NCBI RefSeq assembly: GCF_018129405.1
Contig: NZ_JAFCLP010000016.1
Span: 1-64,000 of the forward strand
From: Bradyrhizobium iriomotense
GTDB taxonomy: Bacteria > Pseudomonadota > Alphaproteobacteria > Rhizobiales > Xanthobacteraceae
Direction of reading: 5' to 3'
Length of the DNA stretch: 64,000 nt
In this document: in pieces, positions 1-7,149 of the stretch
Layout: every line of letters starts with the position of its first letter
Numbering within the stretch: the stretch's first letter is position 1
The notes under the pieces: model-generated
The model's database searches: none
What the model was told of the DNA's origin: nothing
What the model saw: the letters and a program-made list of their open reading frames with translations, nothing else
Made by a program: the position numbers and the translations under genes

Positions 1-161
1 AGTACCTGCTTCCTGCTGGAATAGCCGGGCATGCGCTGCGACACAGTGAATCATTCCCCGGACAGCCCTGCCCTTGCTGGAGAAGGTGGCGCGAAGCGCC
101 GGATGAGGGGTTCGATCCGCGAACTCAAATGTGAGACGGACTCGCGGAGAGTCCCCCTCAC

Positions 162-211
162 CCGGAATTTGCTCTCGCAAATTCCGGCCTCTCCCCGCAA
201 GCGGGGAGAGG
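162..211. repeat. Back-to-back palindromic intergenic repeat
   Basis: Two hairpins lie side by side. The first has arms at 162-172 and 177-187 (CCGGAATTTGC / GCAAATTCCGG) with a 4-nt loop. The second has arms at 188-198 and 201-211 (CCTCTCCCCGC / GCGGGGAGAGG) with a 2-nt loop. The element sits just beyond the 3' end of the minus-strand gene ending at 225, so it may also stop its transcripts. Positions 1-161 show no gene I can support; they look like the continuation of this intergenic repeat region. Confidence 0.7.
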
Positions 212-224
212 CGAAGAGCGAGCC

Positions 225-1094
225 CTAGAAATTCACTCCGAACACCAATCGCGCCTGATGCCGCTCGAAATTGACGAGGTCGAGATTGCCGCCTGAGCCG
301 GCCGGGCGGCCCCAGGCCTGCATGCTCCAGCTCATGGTCAGCCGCGATTTCTCCGATAGCTGGAAATACGCCGTTGGGCCGACAAACAGGGCCTGGCCTG
401 AAAACTCGCCAAGGCCAATGCCCTCATATTGACGGAAGTAGCGCATCTCGCCGCCGAGCAGCACATTGGGGCGCACCCGCGCCAAGGCGGCGAACGCAGC
501 GCCGATCGTCGAACTCTTCTCGGACGTCCCCGCAACCTCGAAGCGCGCCCATTCCGGCTGATAGATCAAATTGAGCGCGCCGATGACGAAGTTCGGAACG
601 AGCTCGCGGTCGAAGGCGAGCGTGAATTCGGTGCCGTACATCCGACCCTTCGCGCCGCTGGTCTCATCGATACGGTCGCCGTGGAGCTCGGCAGCGACCG
701 TGAACCCAAACGGTGACCGTTCGCGGTCGAGCAGGCGATAGCGCAGGTCGAGCGAGGCGCCCTGGAAGTTGAACTGGCGGCGGTCGTCGATGTCAGGAAC
801 GCCCGTGATGTCGTGCAGGCTGGCGGTGGCGCCGAGCTCGATGCGAAAGTTCGGCAGCGGCACGACCTCGATCTCGACCTCGTGCTCGAGGGCGCGATAA
901 GTGCCCCCGCCCCTGCCGAAGCGCCCTGTCGTCTGGGTCTGGAATTCGCGCTCGCCGACGTTGCCGACGTCGGTGCCGATCATGAAGCCGAAGATATGCT
1001 CGGTGTCAAAGCCCTCCTCGGCCCTGGCGCATGCCGGCGGGAGCGCAACCGTGCACGCGACCGCCATCCAAATTGTGTGAGCTCCAATGCGCAT
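225..1094 (-). CDS. Outer-membrane beta-barrel protein, function unknown
   Basis: The 289-residue product has an N-terminal signal peptide (about residues 1-25, ending near Ala-Arg-Ala). Alternating hydrophobic/polar strands follow, and the protein ends in a terminal Phe (Val-Asn-Phe), the classic C-terminal signature of an outer-membrane barrel. I do not recognise a specific family beyond this. It is the last of three minus-strand genes in the order lanM, pqqA, barrel, with only 63 bases between it and pqqA, so co-transcription is plausible and a role in periplasmic or outer-membrane metal handling is a testable guess. The ATG at 1094 has a poor ribosome site. An in-frame ATG at 1067, with GGAG upstream, is an alternative start. 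Confidence 0.7.
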   Translation of the reverse strand: MRIGAHTIWMAVACTVALPPACARAEEGFDTEHIFGFMIGTDVGNVGEREFQTQTTGRFGRGGGTYRALEHEVEIEVVPLPNFRIELGATASLHDITGVPDIDDRRQFNFQGASLDLRYRLLDRERSPFGFTVAAELHGDRIDETSGAKGRMYGTEFTLAFDRELVPNFVIGALNLIYQPEWARFEVAGTSEKSSTIGAAFAALARVRPNVLLGGEMRYFRQYEGIGLGEFSGQALFVGPTAYFQLSEKSRLTMSWSMQAWGRPAGSGGNLDLVNFERHQARLVFGVNF

Positions 1095-1157
1095 CCGGCG
1101 AACACTACCACGGCTCCGATGGCATTCGCCACCGAAGCCGCGGCAGGTTCGTCAGTC

Positions 1158-1238
1158 TTACTTGCGCGCAGCGCAGGCGTACATGTTGATTTCCATGCCG
1201 ACCGGCACTTCCACGATCTTCGGAGCTTTCCAAGCCAT
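1158..1238 (-). CDS. pqqA: PqqA, precursor peptide of pyrroloquinoline quinone
   Basis: This 26-residue peptide begins Met-Ala-Trp-Lys-Ala-Pro and carries the diagnostic Glu16-x-x-x-Tyr20 (E-I-N-M-Y). These are the two residues that PqqE, PqqD and the later enzymes cross-link and excise to build PQQ. The start was chosen at the ATG (1236-1238) because GGGGAG lies a few bases upstream and the length matches known PqqA peptides; a longer in-frame reading upstream has no family support. No pqqB, C, D or E gene is nearby, so this is a detached or extra copy. It lies between lanM and an outer-membrane barrel gene on the same strand, and three PQQ dehydrogenases lie within 17 kb. Confidence 0.93.
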   Translation of the reverse strand: MAWKAPKIVEVPVGMEINMYACAARK

Positions 1239-1409
1239 TCGGGGTCTCCCCAAGGTATTGAGCGCGACATCGCGCGGGGCAAAACCTAGGGCTGCGTCAA
1301 GCACAGCGCAAGCTGGAATCGAACCGACGATACAGCGAACTGTCGCATATTGCTTGCGAATTTCGCTCTCGTGCAAATCGCCTTCGCTCCCAGTCAAGCG
1401 CTGCCGCAC

Positions 1410-1796
1410 TCACCGCAACAAGCGCAGCAGCGCGCGGCCTGCGCGCGAGTTGAGCTCCTTTGCATCCAGCGTTCCGTCCTTGTCGGGATTGGCCGCATTG
1501 AAGCGCTGCTCCACCACGGACAGATATTCGTCCAGCGTGAGAGTCCCGTCGCGATCGGGATCGGCGGCGGCGAGCTCTTTGGCCGTCAACCGTCCGCGCA
1601 ATTCGCGCGCGTCCAGCGTGCCGTCGTGATCGGGATCGAGTTTTGCGAACAGCGCGGTCGCGGCCTTCTTCACCTCGGCCAGATCGAGCGTGCCGTCATT
1701 GTCGGTATCGAACATCTTGACGGCGGATGCCGACCAGGCCGGACCGGACAGAACTGCAAGCGTGAGCGCAAGCGCAACAGAGCGACGCGATATCAT
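1410..1796 (-). CDS. lanM: Lanmodulin, periplasmic lanthanide-binding EF-hand protein
   Basis: The 128-residue precursor has a signal peptide (about 1-23) and four 12-residue EF loops at 30-41, 54-65, 79-90 and 103-114, separated by only 12-13 residues. That spacing is the hallmark of lanmodulin; calmodulin-like proteins have about 24. Loops 2-4 have Pro at position 2 (DPDHDGT, DPDRDGT, NPDKDGT), as in Methylobacterium LanM, and loop 4 starts with Asn as in LanM. Two deviations are visible: loop 1 has Thr instead of Pro at position 2, and loop 3 has Thr instead of Asp at position 9. The ATG at 1796 is preferred over 1799 because GGGAGG is better spaced from it. The gene is divergent from a lanthanide-type PQQ dehydrogenase and lies upstream of pqqA. 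It probably binds and shuttles rare earths in the periplasm. Confidence 0.92.
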   Translation of the reverse strand: MISRRSVALALTLAVLSGPAWSASAVKMFDTDNDGTLDLAEVKKAATALFAKLDPDHDGTLDARELRGRLTAKELAAADPDRDGTLTLDEYLSVVEQRFNAANPDKDGTLDAKELNSRAGRALLRLLR

Positions 1797-2128
1797 CATG
1801 ACCTCCCAGACCAAGAGCCCCGATTCGGGCGGGATCAAACAACATTAAGTCCGCAAGGCGAGCCCCGGTTCAAGCGGAATTGCAACCTGCGCGCCGCAAC
1901 CTCAGGGAACCCAACTGCCCGCAGCTGCGTCCGGCACTGCATCATGCCGCGGAATTTTTCCAGCGCCTGCGCACAAGTGAGAGCAGGCTGTAAGGTCTCC
2001 GTCAGGTGACCGGCATCTGGCATCCAACATATCGGCAGCGCGCATTCGACTTTCGTATTGACGCGTTTTGCATTCGGGCGGAGTGTTGCTGTCGCAGCGT
2101 CAAAAGGCGCGCATATTGGGAGGAACGG
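1797..2128. promoter_or_regulatory. Divergent promoter region lanM / PQQ alcohol dehydrogenase
   Basis: About 330 bases separate the divergent lanM and dehydrogenase starts, with no convincing gene inside. A TTGACG at 2058-2063 could be a -35 element for the rightward gene, but no clear -10 partner was found. Both flanking genes have strong ribosome sites: GGGAGG before lanM, and GGGAGGAACGG just before the ATG at 2129. I did not find a clear operator palindrome. Confidence 0.45.
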
Positions 2129-3793
2129 ATGAAACGCTTTGCGATGGCCGCGAGCCTCGTCATGCTTGCATCGAATTGTGCGTACGCACAGACCACCGAG
2201 CAGCTGGTCAAGGGCGCGACCGATACATCGAACGTTCTCAACTACGGGATGGGCTACAATCTGCAGCGCTTCTCGACCCTGAACCAGATCAACAAGGACA
2301 CCGTCAAGAACCTCGTCCCGGTCTGGAACTACTCCTTCAACGACGATCGCAGCGAGGAATCGCAGCCGCTGGTGTACCAGGGCGTGATCTACGTGACCTC
2401 GCACAACGCGACCATGGCGGTCGACGCCAAGACCGGCAAGCAGATCTGGAAATCCAAGGTCGAGTACCCCGCCGAGACGCCGCGTATCGTTTGCTGCGGC
2501 ATCATCAACCGCGGCGCGGCGCTCTATGACGGCAAGGTTTTCCGCACCACGCTAGATGCCAACGTGATCGCGCTCGACGCCAAGGACGGCAAGGAGCTGT
2601 GGCGGCAGAAGGCGGCCGACATCAAGGAAGGCTATTCGATGACGGTGGCCCCGCTGGTCGCCGACGGTGTCGTCATCACCGGCATCTCCGGCGCCGAGTT
2701 CGGCACCCGCGGCTTCATCGACGGCTGGGATCCGGCGACGGGCAAGCATCTCTGGCGCACGCATTCGATTCCCTCGCCGGACGAGGCAGGCGGCGACACC
2801 TGGAAGGGCGACACCTGGAAGCTCGGCGGCGGCTCGACCTGGATCACCGGGTCCTACGATCCTGAGCTGAACACGGTCTATTGGGGCATCGGCAATCCCG
2901 GCCCGTTCAATTCGGCGGTGCGCCCCGGCGACAATCTCTACACATGCTCCGTGCTGGCGATGGATCCCAAGACCGGCAAGATCAAGTGGCACTACCAGTT
3001 CTCGCCGAACAATCCGTTCGACTATGACTCGGTGGCCGAGATGGTGCTCGCCGACATGAACGTCGAGGGCAAGCCGACCAAGGTCCTGATGGATGCCAAC
3101 CGCAACGGCTTCTTCTACGTGCTCGACCGCACCAATGGAAAGCTGCTCGCGGCCAATCCTTACGTGAAGGTCAACTGGGCGACCGGCATCGACATGAAAA
3201 CGGGCCGTCCGATCGAAACCGACGTTTCGAAGGACGCGCGCGATGGCAAGAAGGTGACGGTCTATCCATCGATCCTCGGCGGCAAGAACTGGGAGCCGAT
3301 GTCGTTCAACCCGCAGACCGGCCTCGCCTATGCCAACACCCTCGCCTTCGGCGGCAGGTACAAGACCGAGCCCGTCACCTTCAAGCAGGGTGAATGGTAT
3401 CTCGGCATGGACCTCACCGACCTCTGGGAATGGGGTGACGGCCCGCGCGGTCATCTGAAGGCGATCGATCCCATGACCGGCAAGGCCAAGTGGGAAGCTC
3501 CCGCCGACATCCCGCGTTTCTCGGGCGTGCTGTCGACCGCGGGCGGCGTGGTGTTCACGGGCGCGCTGACCGGCGAGTTCGAGGCGTTCGACGCCGACAC
3601 CGGCAAGAAGCTCTGGCAGTTCCAGACCGGCTCGGGCATCGAGGGACAACCGGTGACCTGGCAGCAGGACGGCGTGCAATACGTCGCCGTGACGTCCGGC
3701 TATGGCGGCGTCTACTCGCTGTTCTCCGGCGACGAGCGACTTGCCAAGGTGCCGCCCGGCGGCTCGCTGTGGGTTTTTGCGGTCAAGCAGTAA
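2129..3793 (+). CDS. PQQ-dependent alcohol dehydrogenase, lanthanide type (ExaF/PedH-like)
   Basis: The 554-residue protein has a signal peptide (about 1-20) and is an eight-bladed quinoprotein propeller with repeated tryptophan-docking segments (DAKTGKQIW, DAKDGKELW). The vicinal disulfide Cys122-Cys123 is present. Metal ligands appear at Glu190, Asn256 and Asp298, and Asp300 supplies the extra Asp two residues on that marks lanthanide-dependent members (Asp-Tyr-Asp). It is shorter than XoxF and lacks XoxF's insertions, so it fits the ethanol-type ExaF/PedH group better. It should oxidise primary alcohols, or aldehydes, in the periplasm. The ATG at 2129 follows GGGAGGAACGG. A cytochrome c and a XoxJ-like protein follow at 10 bases and by overlap, giving a three-gene operon. 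Exact substrate is not readable from the sequence. Confidence 0.9.
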   Translation: MKRFAMAASLVMLASNCAYAQTTEQLVKGATDTSNVLNYGMGYNLQRFSTLNQINKDTVKNLVPVWNYSFNDDRSEESQPLVYQGVIYVTSHNATMAVDAKTGKQIWKSKVEYPAETPRIVCCGIINRGAALYDGKVFRTTLDANVIALDAKDGKELWRQKAADIKEGYSMTVAPLVADGVVITGISGAEFGTRGFIDGWDPATGKHLWRTHSIPSPDEAGGDTWKGDTWKLGGGSTWITGSYDPELNTVYWGIGNPGPFNSAVRPGDNLYTCSVLAMDPKTGKIKWHYQFSPNNPFDYDSVAEMVLADMNVEGKPTKVLMDANRNGFFYVLDRTNGKLLAANPYVKVNWATGIDMKTGRPIETDVSKDARDGKKVTVYPSILGGKNWEPMSFNPQTGLAYANTLAFGGRYKTEPVTFKQGEWYLGMDLTDLWEWGDGPRGHLKAIDPMTGKAKWEAPADIPRFSGVLSTAGGVVFTGALTGEFEAFDADTGKKLWQFQTGSGIEGQPVTWQQDGVQYVAVTSGYGGVYSLFSGDERLAKVPPGGSLWVFAVKQ

Positions 3794-3803
3794 CCACGGC
3801 ACG

Positions 3804-4160
3804 ATGCTGAAAGACGTAGCTCAGAAGACGGTGGCGACGATCGCCACCGTCGGGGTGCTGACGGTCGCGCTTGCGGCGACCGTTCGGGCCGCGGATGACG
3901 CAACCGGCAATCCCCTGCAGGCGCAGATCGACCATGGCAAGTCGACCTATGCTTCGAAATGCTCGCACTGCCATGGTCCCAACATGATGAACTCCGGCAC
4001 CATCACACCGGATTTGCGCGTCTTCCCCGACGACAAGACGCGTTTCGTCACCACCGTGAAGAACGGCAAGAACAACAAGATGCCGCCCTGGGGCGACATC
4101 CTCAGCGACGACGAGATCGGCGATCTCTGGGCCTTCGTCTCGAGCCGGAGGAAACCGTGA
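3804..4160 (+). CDS. Periplasmic c-type cytochrome, partner of the PQQ dehydrogenase
   Basis: The 118-residue protein has a signal peptide (about 1-30) and a single haem site Cys-Ser-His-Cys-His, with a Met-Pro-Pro-Trp-Gly segment near the C-terminus that supplies the sixth ligand. It resembles small class I cytochromes that take electrons from quinoprotein dehydrogenases. It starts 10 bases after the dehydrogenase stop, and its own stop overlaps the next gene's GTG start in a GTGA, which points to tight translational coupling. It most likely passes electrons from the ExaF-like enzyme to a terminal oxidase. It is distinct from the longer XoxG-type cytochrome at 10.5 kb. Confidence 0.87.
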   Translation: MLKDVAQKTVATIATVGVLTVALAATVRAADDATGNPLQAQIDHGKSTYASKCSHCHGPNMMNSGTITPDLRVFPDDKTRFVTTVKNGKNNKMPPWGDILSDDEIGDLWAFVSSRRKP

Positions 4161-5080
4161 GGGGCCGGCTGGCGCTCGGTCTTGCCGCGTTGCTCGCCGC
4201 GTTGGCGACGCCCGCGCGCGCGGCCGATCCCTTGAGCATCTGCCTCGACGAGGACCGGCCGCCGCTCTCGGCGCATCGCAAGGGCAAGCCGGACGCCGGC
4301 TTCGACGTGCTGCTGGCGCAGGCGATCGCGGAGCGTCTTGGCCGGCAGCTGAAAATCCAGTGGTTCGAAAGCAAGCTGGACGAGGATTCCAGCCCGCAGC
4401 TCGAGGCCAATGCACTGCTCTCCGACGGTCGATGCTCGCTGGTCGGCGGCTATGCGCTGACGCAGGATTCGCTCGTGAAGCCCGGGATGAAGACGGCGCG
4501 CCTGCCGGACTTTGCCGGGGCCACCCGCGAAGACCGCCGCCGCCGCGTCGCGCTCGGCGTGCTCGCGCCGAGCCGGCCTTACGTCTATTCGCCCATGACA
4601 GTGGTGCTCGGGCCGAAGGCGCAGGGGCGCAAGATCGCCGACATCGGCGATCTCACCGGCCTCCGCCTGGTGATCGAAAGCGGCTCGCTCGGCGATGCCA
4701 TCCTGATGACCTTCGACAAGGGGCGCCTGATCGACAGCATCACCCATCTCGTCCCCGGCCGCGACGATCTCCTCGGTGCGCTCAACCGCGGCGACCATGA
4801 CGCAACGCTGATCGACCTTGCGCGCTTCGACGCCTATCGCGCCGCGCATCCTGATACGGCGATCGCAGCGTCCGGCTACTACTACCCGATCGGCGCCAAT
4901 CGCGGTTACGTCGGACTCGCCAGCGACCCAACCCTGATCGACGCGGTCAACGAGGCGCTGACGGAGCTTGCGGCGGACGGCAAGATCGCAGAGTTCGGCA
5001 AGCAGGCCGGCCTGACCTATCTGCCGCCGCGCGAGCCCGCGATCCTCGGCGATGTCTGGATGAAGATCATTCGGAAGTAG
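4157..5080 (+). CDS. MxaJ/XoxJ-like periplasmic solute-binding protein
   Basis: The 307-residue protein has a cleavable signal peptide (about 1-23). The fold looks like a family 3 extracellular binding protein, as in MxaJ and XoxJ, which accompany methanol dehydrogenases and are thought to help mature or activate them. The GTG start at 4157 overlaps the cytochrome stop and is preceded by GGAGGAAACC. No permease or ATPase is nearby, which fits an accessory role better than import. In methylotrophs XoxJ normally sits with xoxF-xoxG. Here it sits with the ExaF-like enzyme while the XoxF operon 3.5 kb away lacks one, so it may serve both. The identification rests on context and general fold, not on a diagnostic motif. 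Confidence 0.75.
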   Translation: MRGRLALGLAALLAALATPARAADPLSICLDEDRPPLSAHRKGKPDAGFDVLLAQAIAERLGRQLKIQWFESKLDEDSSPQLEANALLSDGRCSLVGGYALTQDSLVKPGMKTARLPDFAGATREDRRRRVALGVLAPSRPYVYSPMTVVLGPKAQGRKIADIGDLTGLRLVIESGSLGDAILMTFDKGRLIDSITHLVPGRDDLLGALNRGDHDATLIDLARFDAYRAAHPDTAIAASGYYYPIGANRGYVGLASDPTLIDAVNEALTELAADGKIAEFGKQAGLTYLPPREPAILGDVWMKIIRK

Positions 5081-5111
5081 AGGCGGCTCACGTGCCTCCA
5101 CACTACGCGGT

Positions 5112-5206
5112 GTCATGCCCCGGCTTGACCGGGGCATCCAGTACGCCGCGGCGGACGTGGCGAGAGCGAACTCTTCAATGCCGGCCTCTGGAATACTGGA
5201 TCGCCC
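5112..5206. repeat. Palindromic intergenic repeat
   Basis: A short hairpin (ATGCCCCGG at 5115-5123, CCGGGGCAT at 5129-5137) is nested beside a longer pairing of ATCCAGTA (5136-5143) with TACTGGAT (5194-5201). This is typical of mobile palindromic repeats in Bradyrhizobium-like genomes. It ends exactly where a membrane-protein reading frame begins without a start codon. Confidence 0.65.
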
Positions 5207-5440
5207 GTTGCGGTTCTCGCGGCCACCCTCACGCTGATCTCGTTCTCCCGCTATTTCCTCGGCTTCGGCCTGCGCTGCTTGTTCATTGCGCTCGCCGCCT
5301 CCTTTGCCGGCGGCGCCAGCGGCATCGCCGAGGAGCGCATCATCAACGTGCTGATCGGCGGCACGTTCGGCCTGATCGCGGTGGCCCTGACCGAGATCGT
5401 CTGGCTGCGGGTCATGCGACAGGTGCGATCGTCCGGGTGA
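5207..5440 (+). pseudogene. 3' remnant of a membrane protein gene
   Basis: This frame reads 77 codons to a TGA at 5438-5440 and encodes hydrophobic stretches typical of two membrane helices (Phe-Leu-Gly-Phe-Gly-Leu, then Val-Leu-Ile-Gly-Gly-Thr-Phe-Gly-Leu-Ile). A basic tail follows. It has no start codon or ribosome site of its own, and its upstream side abuts the palindromic repeat. I read it as the tail of a degraded integral-membrane gene, perhaps of the FUSC/aromatic exporter kind, but the family call is weak. The rest of the 5081-5553 interval holds nothing else I can support. Confidence 0.45.
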
Positions 5441-5553
5441 CGCACACATGAGCACCGCGCCAGCCTGACCGAATGCGCCAATCTGTCTCGCCCACCGGGC
5501 CATGCCGGCGCCAGCCTGATGCAGTACCTTCGGCAAAAATCCGGGAGAGAATC

Positions 5554-6543
5554 ATGTCCGCAAAACTCGATCGCCGTCACTTCGTCGCCGCCGGCAGCGC
5601 CGCACTCGCGATGCCCTTTGTCTCGCGCAGCGCCTCGGCACAAGGTACGTGGCCGTCGCGGCAGATTCGCATGATCTGCAGCTACCCGGCCGGCGGACAG
5701 ACCGACCTGCTGGCGCGCGCCTACGGCGAATTCATCTCCAAGCAGGTCGGCAAGACCGTCGTTGTCGAGAACAAGCCCGGCGCCTCCGGCGCGATCGGCA
5801 CGGCTGAAGTCGCCCGCGCGGAGCCCGACGGCCACACGATCCTGTGCTCGATCTCGACCACCTACATCATGAACCGGGTGGTGATGAAGAACCCGGGCTA
5901 CGACATGGACAAAGACCTGACCCTCGTCAGCGTCATTCCGGGCGCCGGACTGTTGCTGGTGGCAAACCCCAAGACCGGCGTCAAGACGCTGGAGGATTTC
6001 GTCGCGTTTGCGCGCAAGAGCGGCAAGGTGAATTTCGGCACCTACAGCGCGGGCTCGTCGCCGCACATGACGATCAACGAGCTCAACAAGCAGTACGGCC
6101 TCAACATCGAGCCGGTGCACTATCGCGGCGAGGCGCCGATGTGGACGGGAATGCTGGAGGGCACGCTCGATGCCGCCATGGGCAGCTACACGGCCGCGCA
6201 GTCGGTTCTGCAAAGCGACCGCGGCACCGTGTTTGCGGTGCATTCGAAGAAGGTCGACGCGATCCCGAACGTCAAGACGCTGCCGGAACAGGGCGCGACG
6301 TCAAAATTCTTCACGGTGAGCGGTTTCTCAGGCTGGGCCGTGCCGAAGGCGACGCCGCAGCCGGTGGTCGATCGCCTCGCCGAGCTCTGTGTCGCCGCCA
6401 ACAGCGATCTGAAGGTGAAGGAGGTTCTCGCGACCTTCGTGCTCGAGCCCGCGATCGGATTCAAGGAAAGCAACGCGCTGTACCAGCGCGAGCTGCCGAT
6501 CTGGATCGAGAGCGCGCAGTCGCTCGGCCTCGAGCCGGCTTGA
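5554..6543 (+). CDS. TctC/Bug-family periplasmic solute-binding protein
   Basis: The 329-residue protein has a signal peptide of twin-arginine character (Asp-Arg-Arg-His-Phe-Val). The mature part begins with the Trp-Pro-Ser-Arg-Gln-Ile-Arg segment and the Gly-Gly-Gln-Thr-Asp loop typical of Bug (TctC) receptors, followed by the conserved Val-Glu-Asn-Lys-Pro-Gly-Ala motif. These proteins bind carboxylates and related small molecules in the periplasm. No TctA or TctB membrane partner is present, which is common for the greatly expanded Bug family in soil proteobacteria. The ATG at 5554 was chosen because it gives a normal signal peptide and follows GGGAGAG. Ligand unknown. Confidence 0.88.
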   Translation: MSAKLDRRHFVAAGSAALAMPFVSRSASAQGTWPSRQIRMICSYPAGGQTDLLARAYGEFISKQVGKTVVVENKPGASGAIGTAEVARAEPDGHTILCSISTTYIMNRVVMKNPGYDMDKDLTLVSVIPGAGLLLVANPKTGVKTLEDFVAFARKSGKVNFGTYSAGSSPHMTINELNKQYGLNIEPVHYRGEAPMWTGMLEGTLDAAMGSYTAAQSVLQSDRGTVFAVHSKKVDAIPNVKTLPEQGATSKFFTVSGFSGWAVPKATPQPVVDRLAELCVAANSDLKVKEVLATFVLEPAIGFKESNALYQRELPIWIESAQSLGLEPA

Positions 6544-6684
6544 ATTCGAGCCGCCGCCCGGCGCGCCAGTTGCTCCCATCCCGGCCCGGCGTCCGACCAA
6601 AGCCTAGTGTCGGGAACGCATTTTCCCGCTATGATTGTGCGCCGCCGGAAGCCTTGCAAGGGCGGTCAAAAAGGGGCCGATCGC

Positions 6685-7110
6685 ATGACACCGGATGCAG
6701 TCGCCGTCGCCGTTATGGTCGTCCTGCTCTTTCCGATGGGCTATTTCACGCTGGCATCGCCCGCCTTCCTGCTGGTGAAGCTCGATATCAAGCCCGTCGC
6801 CCAGTTGCTGCGTGGAATGTTCAATGCCCATTTCCTGGTGATGCGCGTTGCCGGCGTCGTCGGAATGGCGGCTCTCCTCCTCGACGGCCGCCTGCTCGCC
6901 GCGATGGGCGTCGGAATCATCGCAGCCCTGGCCATCTGGGGACGCGGGTGGTTCATGCGACGGATGGACGACCAGCTCAGCGCGAGGGATGCCGGCGATG
7001 CCGAGGCCCCGCGACGGCTGCGCCGGCTGCACTGGAGCGGAATGCTGGGCAATGCGGCGCTGCTCGTCGCTCTCGTGGCCAGCATTCCCTATATCGCGGC
7101 GAAAACGTAA
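6685..7110 (+). CDS. Small integral membrane protein, unknown function
   Basis: The 141-residue product has about four hydrophobic segments: near residues 5-25, 45-60, 62-78, and at the C-terminus (Leu-Gly-Asn-Ala-Ala-Leu-Leu-Val-Ala-Leu). A charged loop (Arg-Arg-Met-Asp-Asp) separates the third and fourth. I do not recognise a family. The start at 6685 is preferred over the upstream 6607 because the extra N-terminal residues are strongly basic and unlike a membrane protein leader. It faces the AraC gene tail to tail, 39 bases away. Confidence 0.65.
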   Translation: MTPDAVAVAVMVVLLFPMGYFTLASPAFLLVKLDIKPVAQLLRGMFNAHFLVMRVAGVVGMAALLLDGRLLAAMGVGIIAALAIWGRGWFMRRMDDQLSARDAGDAEAPRRLRRLHWSGMLGNAALLVALVASIPYIAAKT

Positions 7111-7149
7111 GCGCGTCGGCCACCGCGCCGGAAGTTCTCAGGCATGCGC

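Noticed and set aside
1158-1409. 83-codon version of pqqA starting further upstream
   Set aside because: Only the last 26 codons match the family, and the internal ATG has its own ribosome site.
1410-1796. Ordinary calcium EF-hand (calmodulin-like) protein
   Set aside because: 12-13 residue spacing, position-2 prolines, Asn-starting fourth loop and a PQQ/lanthanide neighbourhood all point to lanmodulin.
2552-3802. 416-codon frame opposite the ExaF-like dehydrogenase gene
   Set aside because: Antisense shadow of a well-supported gene in GC-rich DNA; no recognisable domain or ribosome site.
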